A stretch of 64,000 nucleotides of DNA from Fulvimarina uroteuthidis (GTDB taxonomy: Bacteria; Pseudomonadota; Alphaproteobacteria; Rhizobiales; Rhizobiaceae). The notes beneath the pieces were generated by a model. It saw only the letters and a list, made by a program, of their open reading frames with translations, did no database searches and was not told where the DNA came from. The position numbers were made by a program, and so were the translations under genes. Positions 41,143 to 50,160 of the stretch are shown here, piece after piece (within the stretch, counting starts at the first letter, position 1; each line of letters opens with the position of its first letter). The DNA lies in assembly GCF_034321785.1 (NCBI RefSeq), contig NZ_JAXLPB010000002.1, forward strand, positions 310,001-374,000, in the 5' to 3' direction.

Positions 41143-43125
41143 ATGACACTGAAGAACACAACGATCTCGGCCAAGCTGATCCTGGCCTTCTCGCTCCTTT
41201 CGGCCATCGCGCTGCTCATGGGCGGCGCCATCGTCTGGTCGACCCAGAGCATCCAGGAGGGCGCGGAGACGAAGGACCATCGCATCGCGCTGTCGGAAGC
41301 GGCGATCGACGCGCGCTTTTCTCTCGCCCGCCAGGAGAACTCGCTGCGCGGCTACATGATCACGCGTGACGCATATTTCGCGACCCGGGTGAAGGAGCAT
41401 CATCAGGCCTTCAATGCCGCCCTTGCGACCCTGCTCGAACTGGCAACGCCCGACAGCGAGTTCGCCAAGGCGTATCCGGCCGTCGACGCGGCGATGACCG
41501 CCTGGCAGGCCGAGATCGCGGATCCGGTGATCGCAGCCGCCCGCAGCACTTCGACCTATCCGCGGGCCCTGTCGATCTTCAATTCCGGCAAGGCGGACGA
41601 GTTCATCGAGCCGATCGAGGTCGCCCTCGACGATCTTCGCGAACGCTCCCGCACCGCGATCGCGAACGCCCGGATCGACCAGACCGCGGCCATTTCCAGT
41701 GCACGCACCACCGTGGTCGTCGGCCTTGTGCTCATCGCGGCGGCGGCGGTCGTGCTCGGCCTTCTCCTGTCGAAGACCATCATCAAGCCGATCGTGGCGA
41801 TGACGCGGGCCATGCGCCTGCTGGCGTCGGGCGACAAGAGCATCGTCGTTCCCGCGCAAGACCATGGCGACGAGATCGGCCAGATGGCCGCGGCCGTCCA
41901 GGTGTTCAAGGATCAGGCCATCGAGCGCGATCGCATGGCGGCGGAGGCGAAGGCCGCCCGCGTCAGCCAGGATCAGGCCCGCCAGCACCAGAGCGACCTC
42001 GACAATTCCAAGGCGAGCGATCTGCGCGCGTTCGTTGAACTCGTCGAGACGAGCTTCAACACCCTGTCCGCCGGCGACCTCACCGTGCGCATGAACCAGG
42101 CGGTCGCGCCGGAATTCGAACCGATCCGATCGAAGTTCAACGAAAGCGTCAGCCGGCTCGAAGAGGCGATGAGCGAGGTGGTGGGCTCCGTCGGCACGAT
42201 CAATTCGGGCCTGTCGGAGATCACGATCGCATCGAACGATCTGGCGATGCGGACCGAACAGCAGGCCGCCTCGATCGAACAGACCGTGGCCGCCCTGTCG
42301 GATGTGAGCCAGGCGGTGGCCGAGACCGCGCGGAACACCGGCAAGGCGAGCCAGACGGCGGTGGCCGCTCTCAAGAAGGCCGAGGACGGCAGCCGGATCG
42401 CCGGCAGCCTCCGCGAGGCCATGGGCGTCATCGAGGGCTCGTCGCGCAAGATCGAGGACATTCTCGCCGTCATCGACTCGATCGCCTTCCAGACCAATCT
42501 GCTGGCCCTGAACGCAGGGGTCGAGGCAGCCAGGGCCGGCGAGGCCGGCAAGGGTTTCGCCGTCGTCGCGCAGGAGGTCCGCGAGCTCGCGCAGCGCTCG
42601 GCAAGGGCGGCGAAGGAGGTCAAGGACCTGATCGCCACCTCCCGCAAGCAGGTCGGAACCGGGGTGGAACTGGTCTCGTCATCCGGCAAGTCCCTCGACG
42701 AGATCGTCGCCGGCGTCAGCGCCATGGCCGACGTGATCGCCACGATCGCCTCGTCGGCGCAGGAGCAGGCGACGTCCCTGCGCGAAGTGTCGGGCGCCGC
42801 CGACCAGATGGACAAGATCACCCAGCAGAACGCCGCAATGGTGGAGCAGACGTCCGCGGCCGCTCACGCCTTGTCCAACGAGACCGACCAGCTGTCGGTG
42901 ACCATCGGCCGGTTCGGCGTCTCGCGCGTCGCCGAGCGGGTGACCGCGTCGCCGGCGCGCACGCTTCCTGCGGCGACCTCCGGCGCGGCGCGGGCGTCCA
43001 CACCGATCAGGCACGCCCCGGCGCCGCGGGCCGCGAGCCTCAACACGCCGGTTCCGGCGATGCGCACCACCGGCTCCGGGGGCGCTGCCCGCAAGCCGGT
43101 CGAGGACGATTGGGAAGAGTTCTGA
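41143..43125 (+). CDS. Methyl-accepting chemotaxis protein
   Basis: 660 residues. Membrane span at ~10-32, a helical periplasmic sensor of ~150 residues (CHASE3-like), second span at ~188-210, HAMP domain (IIKPIVAMTRAMRLLASGD), coiled-coil, then the signalling domain with the hairpin tip IDSIAFQTNLLALNAGVEAARAGEAGKGFAVVAQEVRELAQRSA. The protein ends DDWEEF, a W-E-x-F tail like the pentapeptide that tethers CheR/CheB, so adaptation enzymes probably dock here. Ligand unknown. Apparently monocistronic with its own hairpin after the stop. Confidence 0.93.
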   Translation: MTLKNTTISAKLILAFSLLSAIALLMGGAIVWSTQSIQEGAETKDHRIALSEAAIDARFSLARQENSLRGYMITRDAYFATRVKEHHQAFNAALATLLELATPDSEFAKAYPAVDAAMTAWQAEIADPVIAAARSTSTYPRALSIFNSGKADEFIEPIEVALDDLRERSRTAIANARIDQTAAISSARTTVVVGLVLIAAAAVVLGLLLSKTIIKPIVAMTRAMRLLASGDKSIVVPAQDHGDEIGQMAAAVQVFKDQAIERDRMAAEAKAARVSQDQARQHQSDLDNSKASDLRAFVELVETSFNTLSAGDLTVRMNQAVAPEFEPIRSKFNESVSRLEEAMSEVVGSVGTINSGLSEITIASNDLAMRTEQQAASIEQTVAALSDVSQAVAETARNTGKASQTAVAALKKAEDGSRIAGSLREAMGVIEGSSRKIEDILAVIDSIAFQTNLLALNAGVEAARAGEAGKGFAVVAQEVRELAQRSARAAKEVKDLIATSRKQVGTGVELVSSSGKSLDEIVAGVSAMADVIATIASSAQEQATSLREVSGAADQMDKITQQNAAMVEQTSAAAHALSNETDQLSVTIGRFGVSRVAERVTASPARTLPAATSGAARASTPIRHAPAPRAASLNTPVPAMRTTGSGGAARKPVEDDWEEF

Positions 43126-43176
43126 TCGGGCCCGGGCCCGAAGCGTCGGCCCGTTCGAAACAGGATGCATGATCCG

Positions 43177-43201
43177 AAGGCCGGAAGCGCGTTTCGGCCT
43201 T
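43177..43201 (+). terminator. Hairpin after the chemoreceptor gene
   Basis: AAGGCCGGAA with TTTCGGCCTT, 10 pairs (one G-U) around GCGCG, 52 bases after the stop. The T's fall at the stem foot only. Confidence 0.5.
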
Positions 43202-43365
43202 AACGCCCCACCGGCAATTTCCGCGGCATCGGCCCGGGCGCGGATCGAGCGCGTCCGCAAGCCGGATCGCCCGGCACCCGGCGCGATCCGCCATTGCCGC
43301 AAATTCGATCAGGCTGCCGCTTTATATTGCGTTGCAAAACGCCCGCCTCGTCGCACAATAGGGCC

Positions 43366-43956
43366 ATGAGTGCCGAAATCTCGATCCTGATTTTCGATGA
43401 GAACAAGGTCCGCGCCGCGATCATCGAGGCGGGATTGCGGGAAGCCGGCCACGAGAAGGTGGCGGTGGTCGGGGAGATTCTCGGCCTCGTCAAACGCATC
43501 GAGACGCTCCAGCCCGATGTCATCGTCGTCGATCTGGAGAACCCCAACCGCGACCAGCTCGAACATTTCTTCCAGGTGTCGCGCTCGGTGAAGAAGCCGG
43601 TCGCCATGTTCGTCGACCGATCCGATTCCGAAGCGATCAGCGCGGCGGTGGAGGCGGGCGTCTCCGCCTACATCGTCGACGGCCTGAAGAAGGAGCGCGT
43701 CAAGCCGATTCTCGACATGGCGGTGTCGCGCTTCAACGCGTTCCACCGTCTCAGCCGCGAACTCGACGAGGCGCGCTCGGAACTGGCCGGGCGCAAGCTG
43801 ATCGACCGCGCCAAGGGCATATTGATGCGCAAGCGCGGGCTTTCCGAGCCGGAGGCCTACCGGCTGCTGCAGCGGTGCGCGATGAACGAAAACCGGCGCA
43901 TCGCCGATGTGGCGCAATCCCTGATCAGTGCCTCAAGCCTCCTGGGAGACCTTTGA
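43366..43956 (+). CDS. nasT: NasT-like ANTAR transcription antiterminator
   Basis: 196 residues from ATG 43366. A receiver-like domain (ISILIFDENKVRAAIIEAGLREAGHE, PDVIVVDLENPNRDQLE with the acidic Asp) is followed by an ANTAR RNA-binding domain at ~130-190 (LAGRKLIDRAKGILMRKRGLSEPEAYRLLQRCAMNENRRIADVAQSLI). In NasT-NasS systems NasS holds NasT until nitrate or nitrite binds; free NasT then binds a two-hairpin leader RNA and stops termination. A fitting leader is present at 45284-45388. The gene is followed within 4 bases by nasS. Confidence 0.93.
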   Translation: MSAEISILIFDENKVRAAIIEAGLREAGHEKVAVVGEILGLVKRIETLQPDVIVVDLENPNRDQLEHFFQVSRSVKKPVAMFVDRSDSEAISAAVEAGVSAYIVDGLKKERVKPILDMAVSRFNAFHRLSRELDEARSELAGRKLIDRAKGILMRKRGLSEPEAYRLLQRCAMNENRRIADVAQSLISASSLLGDL

Positions 43957-43960
43957 AGCC

Positions 43961-45100
43961 ATGGCGAAGGATGCCGTCCACGCAGGATATCTGCCGCTCC
44001 TCGACAGCGCGGTCCTGGTCGTCGCGGCGCGCTTCGGCTTTGCCGAGCGGCACGGCGTCGATCTGCAGATCCACCGCGAACGCTCCTGGGCCGCGATCCG
44101 CGACCGCATGAGCGTCGGCCATTTCGACTGCGCCCAGATGCCGGCGCCGATGCCGATCGCCATGAGCCTGTCGCACGGACCGCTGACGGCCCGGACCTTC
44201 GCGCCCCTCGTCCTCAACACCGGCGGCAACGCGGTCACGGTCGGCAACGAACTGGCCGCGGCCCTTGCCGACGAATCCCCCGTCGACGCCTCGCCGGCCG
44301 CGATCGGCGCTGCCTTGCGCTTCGCCACCGCAAGGCTGGCGGAGCGTAACGGGCGGCCGCTTCGGTTCGCGGTCGTGCATCGGTTCTCCGGTCACAATTA
44401 CGACCTGCGCTACTGGCTCGCGGCCAGCGGCATCCGGCCGGACGCGGACATCGAGATCACCGTCGTCCCGCCCTCGCTCCTGCCCGAAGCGCTGGCCAGC
44501 GGCCAGATTGACGGGTTCTCGGCGGGCGAGCCCTGGAACACGATCGCCGTCAGGGCCGAGGTCGGCGAGATCGTCGCGACGAAGGTCGAGATCGCGCCGC
44601 GCACGCCCGAAAAGGTGCTGGGCGTCAGCGAACCGTTCCTGATCGAGCGGCAGGATGTGCTGAAACGGCTGATCGCCGCCCTGATCGAAGCGGGGCGCTG
44701 GTGCGACACCGCGGGGAACCACGGGGAGCTGGCGAGGCTGATGGCCGACCCGCGCCATGTGGGGGTCGATTCGTCCCATCTTTTGCCGGGCCTATCGGGG
44801 AACCTGGAAACCGCGAGCAGTGGCGGGCGCGCCGTCGCCGATTTCCTGACATTCGCAAAGCCCGGCATGAGCCGGCCCGACCCCTCCTTCGCCGCCTGGC
44901 TTCACCGTCAGATGGTGCGCTGGGACCATAGCCACCGGACGCCGGAGACGGACGCGATCGTGCGCGGCGTCTTTCGGCCGGACATCTTCGCGGCCGCGAC
45001 GGGCGATGATCCGGGCGACCGTGCGGCCGAGGCGGCGTTCGACACCGACCGACATTCGAGGCTGTTCGACGGCGGCCTGTCCGAACTGTCGCAGGATTGA
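43961..45100 (+). CDS. nasS: NasS-like cytoplasmic nitrate/nitrite sensor
   Basis: 379 residues from ATG 43961, four bases after the nasT stop; a GTG at 43928 lacks a ribosome site. The sequence is a CmpA/NrtA-type periplasmic binding fold (AGYLPLLDSAVLVVAA, HRFSGHNYDLRYWLAASGI, IDGFSAGEPWNTIAV) but has no signal peptide, the hallmark of NasS. It resembles the transporter's own binding protein at 45459 through several shared stretches (HNYDLRYWLA against HNYELRYWLA). Expected role: nitrate-responsive partner of NasT. Confidence 0.92.
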   Translation: MAKDAVHAGYLPLLDSAVLVVAARFGFAERHGVDLQIHRERSWAAIRDRMSVGHFDCAQMPAPMPIAMSLSHGPLTARTFAPLVLNTGGNAVTVGNELAAALADESPVDASPAAIGAALRFATARLAERNGRPLRFAVVHRFSGHNYDLRYWLAASGIRPDADIEITVVPPSLLPEALASGQIDGFSAGEPWNTIAVRAEVGEIVATKVEIAPRTPEKVLGVSEPFLIERQDVLKRLIAALIEAGRWCDTAGNHGELARLMADPRHVGVDSSHLLPGLSGNLETASSGGRAVADFLTFAKPGMSRPDPSFAAWLHRQMVRWDHSHRTPETDAIVRGVFRPDIFAAATGDDPGDRAAEAAFDTDRHSRLFDGGLSELSQD

Positions 45101-45283
45101 GCAGGCGGACGGGCCCGGCAACGAGGCAATTGCACATTTTATAAGCTAAATATCCGACAGATTAGAAAAATTGCAAAATCGCGCAGATAGCGATTGCACC
45201 GCACCAATTTGGGCCTTATGAATGGGCCGGACGGGGCCGATGCAAGGCTTCCGCAGGATCGACCGGAATGGTCGGTCGACCAG

Positions 45284-45322
45284 GATGCCCAAAGGCGGGT
45301 GTCGTTTCGGCAAGGCTGCCGA
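45284..45322 (+). ncRNA. ANTAR-target two-hairpin antiterminator (NasT leader RNA)
   Basis: Hairpin P1: GATGCCC (45284-45290) with GGGTGTC (45297-45303), seven pairs including two G-U, hexaloop AAAGGC. Hairpin P2: TCGGC (45307-45311) with GCCGA (45318-45322), hexaloop AAGGCT. They are three bases apart. Both loops have A at position 1 and G at position 4, the rule for RNAs bound by ANTAR proteins. P2 shares bases 45314-45322 with the left arm of the terminator, so the two cannot form together. Confidence 0.8.
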
Positions 45323-45388
45323 CCTATCGAGTGTTCGCGGATCGACGTCATGTTCGATCGCGACCGGAGGGGTCGGGCAGCCTTTTTT
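45314..45388 (+). terminator. Leader terminator upstream of nrtA
   Basis: GGCTGCCGACC (45314-45324) pairs with GGTCGGGCAGCC (45371-45382, one bulged base), followed by TTTTTT (45383-45388). The 46-base loop contains its own hairpin (CGCGGATCGA with TCGATCGCG). It ends 70 bases before the nrtA ATG, as expected for an attenuator. Confidence 0.8.
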
Positions 45389-45458
45389 CGTTTCAGGTTC
45401 AACGCCGACCGGGCGCCGCACGACATGCGGTCCCGGCAACAGGGAAGCTCTATCCAAC

Positions 45459-46844
45459 ATGGTGCGATTGCCTAAGATCTCCCGCCGTTCCATCCTTCTT
45501 CTCGTCGCGGCCGCGCAGCTGTCGACCGTGTCGACCGGCGCCCTTGCCGAGATGCTGTTTCCCGAGAAGGCGGAGCTGACGTTCGGCTTCATCAAGCTGA
45601 CCGACATGGCGCCGCTGGCCGTCGCCAAGGAGATGCACTTCTTCGAGGACGAGGGACTCTACGTCACCCTCGAGCCCCAGGCGAACTGGAAGGTCCTGCT
45701 CGACCGGGTCATCACCGGCGAGCTCGACGGCGCGCACATGCTGGCCGGCCAGCCGCTGGCGGCCACCATCGGCTACGGCACCGAGGCGCACATCGTCACG
45801 CCCTTTTCCATGGACCTCAACGGCAACGCCATCACCGTCTCCAACGCGGTGTGGGACGAGATGAAGAAGACGCTGCCGCTGAACCCCGAGGGCAAGCCCG
45901 AGCATCCGATATCGGCCGCAGCCCTGAAGCCCGTGGTCGAACAGTACCGGGCCGCGAGCAAGCCGTTCAACATGGGCATGGTGTTCCCGGTCTCCACCCA
46001 CAATTACGAGCTGCGCTACTGGCTGGCCGCCGGCGGGCTCAATCCGGGCTTTTACTCCCCCTCCGACACGTCCGGCCAGATCGAGGCGGACGTTCTTCTC
46101 TCCGTCACGCCGCCGCCGCAGATGCCGGCGACGATGGAAGCCGGCACGATCCAGGGCTACAGCGTCGGCGAGCCCTGGAACCAGGCCGCCGTCTTCAAGG
46201 GCATCGGCGTGCCCGTCATCACCGATCACGACATCTGGAACGACAATCCGGAAAAGGTGTTCGGCATGACCGCCGCGTTCGCCGAGCAGAACCCGCAGAC
46301 CGCGATCGCCGTCACCAAGGCGCTGATCCGCGCGGGCAAATGGCTCGACGAGAACGACGGCGCGAACCGCGCGGAGGCCGTCGAGATCCTGTCGCGGCCC
46401 GAATATGTCGGGGCCGACGCGCAGGTCATCGCCAACTCCATGACCGGTACGTTCGAATACGAAAAGGGCGACGTGCGCCCCGCCCCCGCCTTCAACATCT
46501 TCTTTGCGAAGAACGCGACCTATCCGTTCTATTCCGACGCCGTCTGGTATCTGACGCAAATGCGCCGCTGGGGCCAGATCTCCGAGGACAGGCCGGACAG
46601 CTGGTACGACGAGACCGCCAGACGCGTCTACCGGCCGGACATCTACATGGCGGCCGCACAATCCCTCATCGCCGACGGCCTGCTGGCGGCGTCCGACGTT
46701 CCCGAGGGCACCGACGGCTACAAGCCGGCGACCGACGCGTTCATCGACGGCGTCGCGTATGACGGCAGGAAGCCCAACGAATATCTGACCCGGTTCGAGA
46801 TCGGCCTGAAGGCGGGCGAGACCGCCGCAAGCCCGTCGAACTGA
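45459..46844 (+). CDS. nrtA: Nitrate ABC transporter substrate-binding protein
   Basis: 461 residues from ATG 45459. The N-terminus has SRRSILLLVAAAQLSTVSTGALA, a signal peptide with twin arginines that could use the Tat route. The CmpA/NrtA fold shows FGFIKLTDMAPLAVAKEMHFFEDEGLYVTLEPQ, DGAHMLAGQPLAA, STHNYELRYWLAAGG and IQGYSVGEPWNQAAVF. It should bind nitrate (or nitrite) in the periplasm and pass it to NrtB. First gene behind the attenuator; nrtB follows 103 bases later. Confidence 0.93.
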   Translation: MVRLPKISRRSILLLVAAAQLSTVSTGALAEMLFPEKAELTFGFIKLTDMAPLAVAKEMHFFEDEGLYVTLEPQANWKVLLDRVITGELDGAHMLAGQPLAATIGYGTEAHIVTPFSMDLNGNAITVSNAVWDEMKKTLPLNPEGKPEHPISAAALKPVVEQYRAASKPFNMGMVFPVSTHNYELRYWLAAGGLNPGFYSPSDTSGQIEADVLLSVTPPPQMPATMEAGTIQGYSVGEPWNQAAVFKGIGVPVITDHDIWNDNPEKVFGMTAAFAEQNPQTAIAVTKALIRAGKWLDENDGANRAEAVEILSRPEYVGADAQVIANSMTGTFEYEKGDVRPAPAFNIFFAKNATYPFYSDAVWYLTQMRRWGQISEDRPDSWYDETARRVYRPDIYMAAAQSLIADGLLAASDVPEGTDGYKPATDAFIDGVAYDGRKPNEYLTRFEIGLKAGETAASPSN

Positions 46845-46947
46845 TCGACCGATCGCACGCCGATCACCGCTCAAGCGCCGCCTGCCCCGTTGACGAGCGG
46901 CGCTGTCGAACCCCTCCACCATCCAAGCCGAAGACAGGTCTTCCTTC

Positions 46948-48042
46948 ATGACCATTGCCTCCGATTTCATGGGCCGGGAGCCCAGCGCCGAGGAAAAGCG
47001 CATCCTGCGCCGCGAAAGGCGCATGATGCGCATCGCCCGCGCCACCGGCCCGATGACCGCCATCGGTCTCGGCTGGTCGGTGCCGCTCTTGAAGATCGCG
47101 GCCGGCGACGATCCGCGCTCCAACATGGCGGCGTTGTGGAAGAGCCTCGTGGTTCCGCTGCTCGGCATCGCCGTCTTCATCGCCCTGTGGGCGGCTCTCG
47201 CGCCGCAGGTCCAGACCTCGCTCGGCACGGTGCCGGGGCCGGCGCAGGTCGCCGAGCAGGCAGGCTCCCTCTATGCCGACTGGGAGCGCACCCAGGCCGA
47301 CAAGACCGCCTTCTACGAACGCCAGGACGCGCGCAACCAGCAGATGATCGAGGCCGGCTATGCCGACCGGGTCAAGGTCCGCGACTATACCGGCGCCCCG
47401 ACCTATCCCGAGCAGATCCTCACCTCGCTCCAGACGGTGTTTCTCGGCTTCCTGCTCGCCACCGTCATCGCGGTGCCGGTGGGCATCGCCTGCGGCCTTT
47501 CCTCCACCATCAACGGCGCGCTCAATCCGCTGATCCAGATCTTCAAGCCGGTCTCGCCCCTCGCCTGGCTCCCGATCGTGACCATGATCGTCTCGGCCCT
47601 CTACGTGAACGCCTCCGACGCGATCCCCAAATCCATGGTGGTCTCGGCCATCACGGTCACGCTCTGCTCGCTCTGGCCGACCCTCATCAACACCTCCCTC
47701 GGCGTCGCCTCGATCGACAAGGATCTCGTCAATGTCGGCAAGGTGCTGCAGCTCTCGACGGCCAAGACCATCACCAAGCTCGTCCTGCCCTCGGCCATGC
47801 CGCTGATCTTCACCGGTCTCAGGCTCTCGCTGGGCGTGGGCTGGATGGTGCTGATCGCCGCCGAGATGCTCGCCCAGAACCCCGGCCTCGGCAAGTTCGT
47901 CTGGGACGAGTTCCAGAACGGCTCGTCCAACTCGCTCGCCCGCATCATCGTCGCCGTCATCACCATCGGCATCGTCGGCTTCATCCTCGACCGGATCATG
48001 GCGGCCCTCCAGGCAGCCTTCACCTTCTCCGGCACACGGTAA
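46948..48042 (+). CDS. nrtB: Nitrate ABC transporter permease
   Basis: 364 residues. A cytoplasmic basic N-terminus, a first membrane span at ~70-88, a periplasmic stretch, then the BPD-type permease core with five more segments; the EAA loop lies around LGVASIDKDLVNVGKVLQLSTAKTITKLVLPSAMP. The protein is longer than typical NrtB (~275 residues) by an N-terminal extension of some 80 residues, common in proteobacterial NrtB/NasE. It forms the channel with NrtA and the ATPase. Confidence 0.92.
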   Translation: MTIASDFMGREPSAEEKRILRRERRMMRIARATGPMTAIGLGWSVPLLKIAAGDDPRSNMAALWKSLVVPLLGIAVFIALWAALAPQVQTSLGTVPGPAQVAEQAGSLYADWERTQADKTAFYERQDARNQQMIEAGYADRVKVRDYTGAPTYPEQILTSLQTVFLGFLLATVIAVPVGIACGLSSTINGALNPLIQIFKPVSPLAWLPIVTMIVSALYVNASDAIPKSMVVSAITVTLCSLWPTLINTSLGVASIDKDLVNVGKVLQLSTAKTITKLVLPSAMPLIFTGLRLSLGVGWMVLIAAEMLAQNPGLGKFVWDEFQNGSSNSLARIIVAVITIGIVGFILDRIMAALQAAFTFSGTR

Positions 48043-48059
48043 GGAACGGGCACCCGAAC

Positions 48060-49826
48060 ATGAGCGATCATCCCATCATCGAAATGCGATCCGTCGCCAA
48101 GGTCTACGGCGAGGGCAAGACCCGCGCCGACATCCTGAAGGATGTCGACCTCAGCGTGCGCGAAGGCGAATTCGTCGCGATCGTCGGCTTTTCCGGCTCC
48201 GGCAAGACGACCCTGATCTCGCTTCTCGCAGGCCTCATCCGGCCCGACGCCGGCACGGTGCTCATGCGCGGCGAGACGATCGAGGGTCCGGGGCCCGAGC
48301 GCGGCCTCGTCTTCCAGTCCTATTCCCTTCTGCCCTGGCTGACGGTTCGCGGCAATGTGGCGCTGGCGGTCGACACCGTCTTTTCCCGGGAGACCAAAGG
48401 GGCGCGCAAGGCGCGCGTCGACAAATATATCGAGATGGTGGGCCTTGCCCACGCCGCCGACCGCAAGCCGGCCGAACTGTCCGGCGGCATGCGGCAGCGC
48501 GTCTCGGTCGCAAGGGCGCTCGCCATGAGCCCCGAGATCCTGCTTCTCGACGAGCCCCTGTCGGCGCTCGACGCGCTGACCCGCGCCAAGCTCCAGGACG
48601 AGTTCGCCGCCATCAGCCAGGTCGAGAAGAAGACCATCATCCTCATCACCAACGATGTCGACGAGGCGATCCTCCTCGCCGACCGCATCGTGCCCCTCGA
48701 TCCAGGCCCCAACGCAACCCTCGGCCCCTCCTTCGACGTCGCCCTCGCCCGTCCGCGCGACCGCACGGCGATGAATGCCGACGAGGGCTTCAAGCGTCTT
48801 CGCCGCGAGGTGACGAACTATCTGATGGACAAGGCCCGGCACGCGAGCGAAGGCGCGGACGACGCCGTCCAGCTGCCCAACGTCATCCCCGTCGATCTCG
48901 CCGCCCGACGGGGCGGCGCGACGCCCGATCTTCCCGAAGCCTACAAGCGCGCCGCCCATTCGCCGATCGAGAAGCGCTTCGTCGAGTTCTTCGAGGTCCG
49001 CAAGGTCTATCCGACGCCGAAAGGGCCGCTCACCGTCGTCGACGGCTTCGACCTGCAGATGGAGAAGGGCGAGTTCGTCACCCTGATCGGCCATTCGGGA
49101 TGCGGCAAGTCGACGGTGCTGTCCATGGCCGCCGGCCTGACCGACATTTCGTCGGGCGGCATCGTCCTGGAGGGCCGCGAGATCGACGCGGCCGGGCCGG
49201 ACCGGGCCGTCGTGTTCCAGGCTCCCTCTCTCATGCCCTGGCTCACGGCCCGCGAGAACGTCGCGCTCGGCGTCGATCGGGTCTATCCGGATGCGACGGT
49301 CGCCGAGCGCAGGGACGTCGTCGAGCATTATCTGCAGCGGGTGGGCCTCGGCGATTCCATGCACCGCAGGGCGGCGGACCTGTCCAACGGCATGAAGCAG
49401 CGCGTCGGCATCGCCCGCGCCTTCGCCCTGTCGCCCAAGCTGCTCCTTCTCGACGAGCCGTTCGGCATGCTGGATTCCCTGACGCGCTGGGATCTCCAGG
49501 ACGTTCTGATGGACGTGTGGAAGCGCACAAGGGTGACCGCCGTCTGCGTGACCCACGATGTCGACGAGGCGATCCTCCTGGGCGACCGGGTGGTGATGAT
49601 GACCAACGGGCCGAAGGCGAAGATCGGCAAGGTGATGACGGTCGACCTGCCGCGCCCGCGCACCCGCAAGTCGCTGCTCGAGCATCCCGACTATTACCAC
49701 TACCGCCAGCAGCTCCTCAGCTTCCTCGAAAACCACGAAGGCGGCGCGACGCCGAAGGCCGAGGCCGAGGCGGAAGACGCGTCCGGGGCGAAAGCCAAGG
49801 CAGACGCCAAGAGGCAAGCGGCATGA
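48060..49826 (+). CDS. nrtD: Fused double-ATPase subunit of the nitrate transporter
   Basis: 588 residues with two complete ABC ATPase modules. Module 1 (~1-270): Walker A GFSGSGKT, signature LSGGMRQRV, Walker B ILLLDEP, but the H-loop reads ITNDVDEA with Asn in place of His. Module 2 (~305-545): GHSGCGKS, signature LSNGMKQRV (Asn for the first Gly), LLLLDEP, normal THDVDEA. So one ATP site probably has altered catalysis. Cyanobacterial transporters use two separate ATPases (NrtC, NrtD); here they are one chain. A Lys-, Ala-, Glu-rich tail ends the protein. No NrtA-like domain is attached. Confidence 0.9.
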   Translation: MSDHPIIEMRSVAKVYGEGKTRADILKDVDLSVREGEFVAIVGFSGSGKTTLISLLAGLIRPDAGTVLMRGETIEGPGPERGLVFQSYSLLPWLTVRGNVALAVDTVFSRETKGARKARVDKYIEMVGLAHAADRKPAELSGGMRQRVSVARALAMSPEILLLDEPLSALDALTRAKLQDEFAAISQVEKKTIILITNDVDEAILLADRIVPLDPGPNATLGPSFDVALARPRDRTAMNADEGFKRLRREVTNYLMDKARHASEGADDAVQLPNVIPVDLAARRGGATPDLPEAYKRAAHSPIEKRFVEFFEVRKVYPTPKGPLTVVDGFDLQMEKGEFVTLIGHSGCGKSTVLSMAAGLTDISSGGIVLEGREIDAAGPDRAVVFQAPSLMPWLTARENVALGVDRVYPDATVAERRDVVEHYLQRVGLGDSMHRRAADLSNGMKQRVGIARAFALSPKLLLLDEPFGMLDSLTRWDLQDVLMDVWKRTRVTAVCVTHDVDEAILLGDRVVMMTNGPKAKIGKVMTVDLPRPRTRKSLLEHPDYYHYRQQLLSFLENHEGGATPKAEAEAEDASGAKAKADAKRQAA

Positions 49827-49851
49827 GGTCGGTCGTTGCGTTAAGCGCTGC

Positions 49852-50160
49852 CTATTCGGCAGCTTCCCGCCCGTCGCCCTCGTCCTTTTGCGCGGCTGCG
49901 CGCAGGACGTCGCGCATCTCCTCTTCCCAATCGGGACCGAACCTGGTCTTGAAATGGTCCACCACCTCCGCCGGGACGAAGACGGCGCGCGTGCCGGTCA
50001 GTTTTTCGAATAGGTCTCGCGGCATGACGTCCCGCGCCGGACGCATGCGGTCCATCTCCTCATCGGTGAGGGGCGGATTGTCGGGATCGGACAGGGCGGC
50101 GGCCGTGATGGCGGCGTCTTCCTCGTCACTGATCGGTTCTGTCTGCCATCGCTTCTTCAT
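49852..50160 (-). CDS. brnA: BrnA-family antitoxin
   Basis: 102 residues. MKKRWQTEPISDEEDAAITAAALSDPDNPPLTDEEMDRMRPA is the typical BrnA N-terminus, and DHFKTRFGPDWEEEMRDVLRAAA near the end is the ribbon-helix-helix DNA-binding part. BrnA neutralises the BrnT RNase and represses the pair. Its start lies inside brnT (35-base overlap), so the two are translated together. It is convergent with the nitrate transporter operon, 25 bases from nrtD. Confidence 0.9.
   Translation of the reverse strand: MKKRWQTEPISDEEDAAITAAALSDPDNPPLTDEEMDRMRPARDVMPRDLFEKLTGTRAVFVPAEVVDHFKTRFGPDWEEEMRDVLRAAAQKDEGDGREAAE

Larger units (their letters stand above)
45101..45458 (+). other. Promoter and attenuator leader of the nitrate transporter operon
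   Basis: 358 bases with no gene. The first ~100 are AT-rich and hold three ATTGCA copies (45129-45134, 45170-45175, 45193-45198), a possible activator array. The second half carries the ANTAR-type antiterminator hairpins and the terminator annotated separately. Confidence 0.7.
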
